Source: Bradyrhizobium sp. CCBAU 051011
GTDB lineage: Bacteria; Pseudomonadota; Alphaproteobacteria; Rhizobiales; Xanthobacteraceae
Assembly: GCF_009930815.1 (NCBI RefSeq)
Contig: NZ_CP022222.1
Span: 5,994,501 to 6,058,500 of the forward strand
Direction of reading: 5' to 3'
Length of the DNA: 64,000 nucleotides
Part shown: one piece after another, positions 60,231-64,000 of the stretch
How positions within the stretch are numbered: the first letter of the stretch is position 1
How the letters are laid out: each line of letters starts with the position of its first letter
Translations under genes and position numbers: made by a program
Notes under the pieces: generated by a model
What the model was told of the DNA's origin: nothing
The model's database searches: none
Seen by the model: the letters and a program-made list of their open reading frames with translations, nothing else

Positions 60231-61474
60231 ACGTGCTGCATTCCCCGAGAATGGTGACGTTTGCGGCTTTCATGCTGCTGGCGACCGTCGTTACCGGCCA
60301 GGCCCAGACCGTAACGGTGGACGACACCGCGAAATTTCTCGCGGGCATGATGCCGTCGGCGGACTCGCCGCTCGCGCCGCTCACCAGGGATCCGGCCTGG
60401 CAGCGCCACGCCAAGTTCTTCGACGGTGCGTTCGAGCAGCTTGAGCAGCGGCAATTGTCGAAAATCCGCGCCTGGGCGGACACCAACCTGGCGGCGCCGC
60501 GGCCGACCATGTTCTACATGTTCTCTGGCCCGGACTTTCTCTATGCGAACGCGTTCTATTCGAAGGCGTCGACCTATGTGCTGAGCGCGCTGGAGCCGGT
60601 TGGCTCGGTGCCGGACCTGACGCGATTGCCACGCGGCGGCATCGCGTCGGCGCTCTACAATGTCGAGCGCTCGCTCGGTTCGATCCTGAGCTTCAGCTTC
60701 TTCATCACCAAGCAGATGAAGACCGATCTGCAGGCGGGCCAGATCAGCGGCACCTTGCCGATCCTCTACGTGTTCCTGGCGCGCTCGGGCATGACCGTCA
60801 GAAGCGTCACTCCGATTTCGCTGGACGACAAGGGCGCGGCGTACACCGCCGGCGAAAATCCCGGGCCGAATGCCGTGCGCGGCGTGCGTATCATCTTCGC
60901 CGGAGGCGATGGGCAGGAGAAGACGCTGTACTACTTCTCGACAGATCTTTCCAATTCCGGCGTGCGGGCGAGCGGGTTCCTGAAATTCTGCGAGACACTC
61001 GCGCCGGGCAACAGCCTGATCAAAAGCGCGTCATATCTTCCGCATTCCGGCAATTTCACCACCGTGCGCAACTTCCTGCTCAACAACAGCGCCACCATCA
61101 TCCAGGACGATTCAGGAATTCCGCTGGCTTATTACAGCACGAAGAAATGGCGCTTGTTTCCGTTCGGCCGCTATCTCGGACCGATCGACGAATTCCCGGA
61201 TCGCTACCAGGAGTCATATGCTGCACTCTTCCGCCGCGCGCAGCCGATCGATTTCGGCATCGGTTATCGCTGGCGCACGGCAGAAACGAATGTGCTGCTG
61301 TCGGTGAGATTGCCGGACGATGGATCGCCCGCCATTGACGCCACAGCGTCGACTGAGGCGCCGCCGCCACCATCGCGCCCGCGAAGGCCGCGACCGCCGG
61401 CGGATATAGCGCCGCGGCCGCCGGCGGATTTCTGGCCGCAGCAGCCGCGAGGCGGATTTTTCTTCTGGCGCTAA
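60227..61474 (+). CDS. secreted hypothetical protein, 415 aa
   Basis: Overlaps the permease stop by four bases, so co-translated. Signal peptide MVTFAAFMLLATVVTGQAQT; domain with FYMFSGPDFLYANAFYSKAS, RGGIASALYNVERSLGSILS, FYYFSTDLSNSG-like text and GNSLIKSASYLPHSGNFTTV. The C-terminus is Pro/Arg-rich (PPPPSRPRRPRPPADIAPRP). Bears no known family name; a partner of the permease on positional grounds. Confidence 0.75.
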   Translation: MNVLHSPRMVTFAAFMLLATVVTGQAQTVTVDDTAKFLAGMMPSADSPLAPLTRDPAWQRHAKFFDGAFEQLEQRQLSKIRAWADTNLAAPRPTMFYMFSGPDFLYANAFYSKASTYVLSALEPVGSVPDLTRLPRGGIASALYNVERSLGSILSFSFFITKQMKTDLQAGQISGTLPILYVFLARSGMTVRSVTPISLDDKGAAYTAGENPGPNAVRGVRIIFAGGDGQEKTLYYFSTDLSNSGVRASGFLKFCETLAPGNSLIKSASYLPHSGNFTTVRNFLLNNSATIIQDDSGIPLAYYSTKKWRLFPFGRYLGPIDEFPDRYQESYAALFRRAQPIDFGIGYRWRTAETNVLLSVRLPDDGSPAIDATASTEAPPPPSRPRRPRPPADIAPRPPADFWPQQPRGGFFFWR

Positions 61475-61485
61475 GCGCGTGGCGC

Positions 61486-61839
61486 TCACGAAGGGTTGAC
61501 GCCGCGCCAGCGTCCGTAGCGCCATGGCAGATACCATCGCGCACCCGGCGGTGCCGTGAGCGGCACGTTGTCGATGCCTGACGTTCCCCAGGGCTGGCAG
61601 CGCAGGATCCGCGCCAGCGTCATCCAGCCGCCGCCCCACAAACCGAAACGCTCGATCGCTTCGTCGCCATACACGGAGCACGTCGGCAGATGCCGGCAGT
61701 TGTAGCCGACCAGCAGCGACAGCGTGTGCCGGTAAATCCAGATCAGCGCGCGCCCGGCGTTGCGCGGCAAACGGGACACTCCGTTGGCACAATCCGTGCA
61801 TCGGTTGTGTGATGACGATGACTGATCTGCGGGCGTCAT
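61486..61839 (-). CDS. yidD: membrane protein insertion efficiency factor YidD
   Basis: 117 residues from MTPADQSSSS. The family core is intact: IWIYRHTLSLLVGYNCRHLP, TCSVYGDEAIERFGLWGGGW and ILRCQPWGTSGIDNVP, with the paired Cys (CRHLPTC and RCQPWG). Helps YidC insert membrane proteins. In this group it is often not linked to rnpA; here it is alone. Confidence 0.93.
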   Translation of the reverse strand: MTPADQSSSSHNRCTDCANGVSRLPRNAGRALIWIYRHTLSLLVGYNCRHLPTCSVYGDEAIERFGLWGGGWMTLARILRCQPWGTSGIDNVPLTAPPGARWYLPWRYGRWRGVNPS

Positions 61840-61956
61840 TCGAGCTATGTACGTAGTTTTCCGGGAGTTCCCAAGCAAGGAACTTAAGACGTGCAGATAT
61901 TTACGCCACAGTTCGCAACTATCGCACCGCAAAATGCCGGAGCAAGCCAAGGTATT

Positions 61957-63006
61957 ATGGACGACACAGGACAGGACAGTTACCGTTTTGACGACGCATC
62001 GATGACAGAATCATTTCGTGTCGAAACGGGACCATTACCATCACCCGTTGATGGGGGCTTGGGGGAAGGAACCAAATTGAGGTTTGCAAGGTCGCTAAAA
62101 TTTCGCGGCTGGGCGCTTCTCGGCGCCACCGCCTTCTGTCTCGCATTGCCAGGCGCAATCACGACGCTGGGCAACTCGGCGCATGCCGGCGGCGTCCTCG
62201 AAGAACGCAAGCAGCCGATGCATTTCAAGTGGAATGCCTGCCAGCCCGATTGCAGAGGTTGGGTCTCGGCCGTCGGCATTGTCACGTCGGATAGTCCGCG
62301 CGAGTTCGAGGAATTTGCAAAAAATCGCCAACTCGCCGGCGCGACCATCGTGCTGGATTCCAGCGGCGGCTCGGTCAACGATTCCATCGTGCTCGGCCGC
62401 AAGTTCCGCAGTCTGGGTATGTTGACCACGGTCGGCACCACCGTGCGCAAGCAGACCCCGAATGGCGAACGCACCAGTGTGGCGCCGGAAGCCTATTGCG
62501 AGTCGATGTGCGTGTTCCTGTTGCTGTCGGGCAAGACGCGTTACGTGCCGCCGGTCGCGCATGTCCGCGTGCACCAGATCTGGATGGGTGACCGCGCCGA
62601 CGACGCCAAGGCTGCAAGCTATAGCGCGCAGGACCTGATGATCGTGCAGCGCGACATTGGCCGGCTCACCAAATACACCTTCGAAATGGGTGGCACCGGC
62701 GATTTGCTGTCGCTCGCGCTCAGCGTTCCGCCTTGGGAAGATCTGCACGAATTGTCGCGCAGCGAATTGCGCCTGAGCAATCTGGTCACGACCGATGCGG
62801 TCGCCGACGTGTTCCCGCAGGACAATTCATCCGTGCCGATGGCCGAGGCAAAGCCAGCCAAGCCGCAGGATCGCTTCGTCAGCTCCGCCATGGAAGGCGA
62901 CGCGCAGCCGCAGCAGGGCAAGTCGACCAAGACCGCCGAAGCCGCGGTTCCGACCGGCGGCAATGCGACCGCGCCAGCGCAACCGGCCCAGCCGCAACAG
63001 AAGTAG
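61957..63006 (+). CDS. periplasmic ClpP/SppA-like protein (COG3904), 349 aa
   Basis: Start ATG 61957 (AAGG upstream) rather than GTG 61891. A long cytoplasmic N-terminus, then a signal anchor (GWALLGATAFCLALPGAITT). Catalytic-like motifs: IVLDSSGGSVNDSIVLGRKF, EAYCESMCVFLLLSGKTRYV and PVAHVRVHQIWMGDRADD. CESMC matches CNSAC of the paralogue at 55952. Tail is Ala/Pro/Gln-rich. Probably an anchored periplasmic protein. Confidence 0.8.
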   Translation: MDDTGQDSYRFDDASMTESFRVETGPLPSPVDGGLGEGTKLRFARSLKFRGWALLGATAFCLALPGAITTLGNSAHAGGVLEERKQPMHFKWNACQPDCRGWVSAVGIVTSDSPREFEEFAKNRQLAGATIVLDSSGGSVNDSIVLGRKFRSLGMLTTVGTTVRKQTPNGERTSVAPEAYCESMCVFLLLSGKTRYVPPVAHVRVHQIWMGDRADDAKAASYSAQDLMIVQRDIGRLTKYTFEMGGTGDLLSLALSVPPWEDLHELSRSELRLSNLVTTDAVADVFPQDNSSVPMAEAKPAKPQDRFVSSAMEGDAQPQQGKSTKTAEAAVPTGGNATAPAQPAQPQQK

Positions 63007-63022
63007 GTTTCAAATTGAAGCC

Positions 63023-63101
63023 GTCATTCCGGGGCGCGCAAAAGCGCGAACCCGGAATCTCGAGATTCCGGGTCTGGTCCTTCGGACCATCCCGGAATGA
63101 C
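63023..63101. repeat. dispersed palindromic repeat (GTCATTCCGGG type)
   Basis: Outer ends GTCATTCCGGG and CCCGGAATGAC; inside are the perfect palindrome CCCGGAATCTCGAGATTCCGGG (63051-63072, given here as two 11-base arms) and GGTCC-TTC-GGACC. A common Bradyrhizobium intergenic element, here between convergent genes. Confidence 0.85.
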
Positions 63102-63106
63102 CAGCC

Positions 63107-63556
63107 TTACGCCTGCGCCGGCTGCTTGGCCCTGGCTTCGATCTGGCCAATGGCATCGACCACGGCGTCGAAGGTCAGCAGGGTCGAGGCGTGGCGGGCC
63201 TTGTAGTCGCGCACCGGCTCGAGCAGGGCGATGTCGGCCCATTTGCCCTGCGGCGGACCGCCGTTTTCCTTCAACATCTTGCGCACGGTTTCTCGCAACT
63301 CACGTAACTCGTCAGCGGTCGAGCCGACCACATGGCTCGCCATGATCGAGGAGGAGGCTTGTCCCAGCGCGCAGGCCTTCACGTCATGGGCGAAGTCGGT
63401 GACCACGGGGCCTTCCATCTTGAGGTCGACCTTGACGGTCGATCCGCACAGTTTGGAATGGGCGGTGGCGCTGGCGTGGGGGTCGGGGAGGCGTCCGAGA
63501 CGCGGAATATTGCCCGCAAGCTCGATAATCCGCTTGTTGTAGATGTCGTTCAGCAT
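63107..63556 (-). CDS. IscU/NifU-N-like iron-sulfur scaffold, 149 aa
   Basis: The U-type scaffold fold is clear: PRLGRLPDPHASATAHSKLC, GSTVKVDLKMEG, then VKACALGQASSSIMASHVVG. The first two ligand Cys (SKLC and KACA) are present, but the usual CGD is CGS and the third Cys position in RDYKARHASTLL is Ser. It diverges from folE. A related role in cluster assembly or a degenerate paralogue; no iscS or sufS adjoins. Confidence 0.8.
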   Translation of the reverse strand: MLNDIYNKRIIELAGNIPRLGRLPDPHASATAHSKLCGSTVKVDLKMEGPVVTDFAHDVKACALGQASSSIMASHVVGSTADELRELRETVRKMLKENGGPPQGKWADIALLEPVRDYKARHASTLLTFDAVVDAIGQIEARAKQPAQA

Positions 63557-63689
63557 AGATCCGGGTCCCGGGCTCGGCTATGCGAGCGCCCTTGGCGGCT
63601 GGGTTTCACCGTCCTATATATGAACAGGAACGGCGGAAAAACAGCCCGGCCGTTTGCCGAGGGCGGCCCGACATGGAAACCTGTCCGGT

Positions 63690-63788
63690 CGCCAGCGTTT
63701 TGAGGATGGGACTCAGGCGTCCGGCGGTAAACCGCCCCGTCTGCCCGGTGACACTCCGGTCTTTGCGGGCCGGTCGAACGGAGAAGAC
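63690..63788 (+). promoter_or_regulatory. structured 5' leader of folE, candidate folE/THF-II riboswitch
   Basis: Between the divergent iscU-like gene and folE are a hairpin GGCGG-TAAA-CCGCC (about 63722-63735) and a second pairing CCGGT/ACCGG-like segment around GACACTCCGGTCTTTGCGGG. Alphaproteobacterial folE genes often carry the folE RNA motif (THF-II riboswitch). The match is by position and structure; the consensus was not checked. Confidence 0.4.
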
Positions 63789-64000
63789 ATGGACGCATTG
63801 ATCAAATCCCTCCGCCCAGGCAAGCCTTCTGACGCCAAGCCTTCCGAGGTGAAGTCACCCGATGTGGCGCCGGAAACCCGTCCGGCCGAGCTCGATCCCG
63901 CCGAATTCTTGGCTGCCGCCGTCCGTGCCGACCTGCCGCGCCCGTCGCGCGCCGAGGCCGAACACGCCGTGCAGACGCTGCTGAGCTATATCGGTGAGAA
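63789..64000 (+). CDS. folE: GTP cyclohydrolase I, 5' part (cut by window edge)
   Basis: ATG 63789, with GGAGAAG just upstream. The visible 70 residues end [20 protein letters not shown], the conserved N-terminal helix of GTP cyclohydrolase I (R.(E/D)AE.AVRTLL..IGE). The preceding 45 residues are a Pro/Lys-rich extension. First step of folate synthesis. Catalytic residues lie outside the window. Confidence 0.88.
   Translation, partial: MDALIKSLRPGKPSDAKPSEVKSPDVAPETRPAELDPAEFLAAAVRADLPRPSRAEAEHAVQTLLSYIGE

Overview
The window looks like a chromosomal segment of an alphaproteobacterium close to Bradyrhizobium (Nitrobacteraceae). It is GC-rich, carries several dispersed palindromic repeat families familiar from that group, and its gene types (DUF3126, zf-CHCC, COG3904 proteins, BTLCP transglutaminase, many 50-70 aa soil-alphaproteobacterial orphans) fit. 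The taxonomic call is inference from sequence memory; no search was run.

Left part (1 to about 11.7 kb) is accessory and partly decayed. It holds the end of an alpha/beta hydrolase, a series of very small genes (several broken by a nonsense codon, a frameshift or loss of start), a stand-alone ATP-dependent DNA ligase, an SRAP/YedK abasic-site protein with a run of CxxC zinc-knuckle proteins upstream of it (one frameshifted), an OLD-family ATPase/TOPRIM nuclease that is a plausible phage-defence gene, a frameshifted HIRAN-domain gene and a 61-residue relic of a UvrD helicase. The tract ends at a tRNA-Leu(UAA) whose 3' end faces it, the usual geometry of an integration site.

From 11.8 to about 22.4 kb is ordinary chromosome: lipoprotein, FAD monooxygenase plus zf-CHCC protein, membrane proteins, alpha/beta hydrolase, cysE, DUF3126, gamma-carbonic-anhydrase-like protein and small coupled genes. 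From 22.7 to 30.7 kb is a type Vb two-partner secretion locus: a 1968-residue FHA-type exoprotein with GLUG motifs and eight near-identical 79-residue MBG repeats, followed by its TpsB transporter.

From 30.7 to 44.3 kb are a dienelactone hydrolase, an esterase/GNAT pair, a transglutaminase-like peptidase, a double-PilZ protein, a desaturase/MFS pair, an enoyl-CoA hydratase, a class III nucleotide cyclase with a zinc ribbon, a complete polar amino-acid ABC transporter and a PAS_5 protein. At 44.4-46.0 kb a block of tiny overlapping membrane-protein genes lies between two perfect 20-bp direct repeats that carry CtrA-like TTAA motifs.

From 46.4 kb to the end are rhomboid, CBS, patatin, a GGDEF-EAL protein, nitroreductase, thrS, two periplasmic ClpP-like proteins sharing a CxSxC motif, an APC permease operon, yidD, an IscU-like scaffold lacking the canonical third cysteine, and the start of folE behind a structured leader.

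The best candidates for new biology are the micro-membrane-protein cluster, the SRAP/zinc-knuckle run beside the lone ligase, the OLD gene with its broken neighbours, and the CxSxC periplasmic ClpP-like pair.
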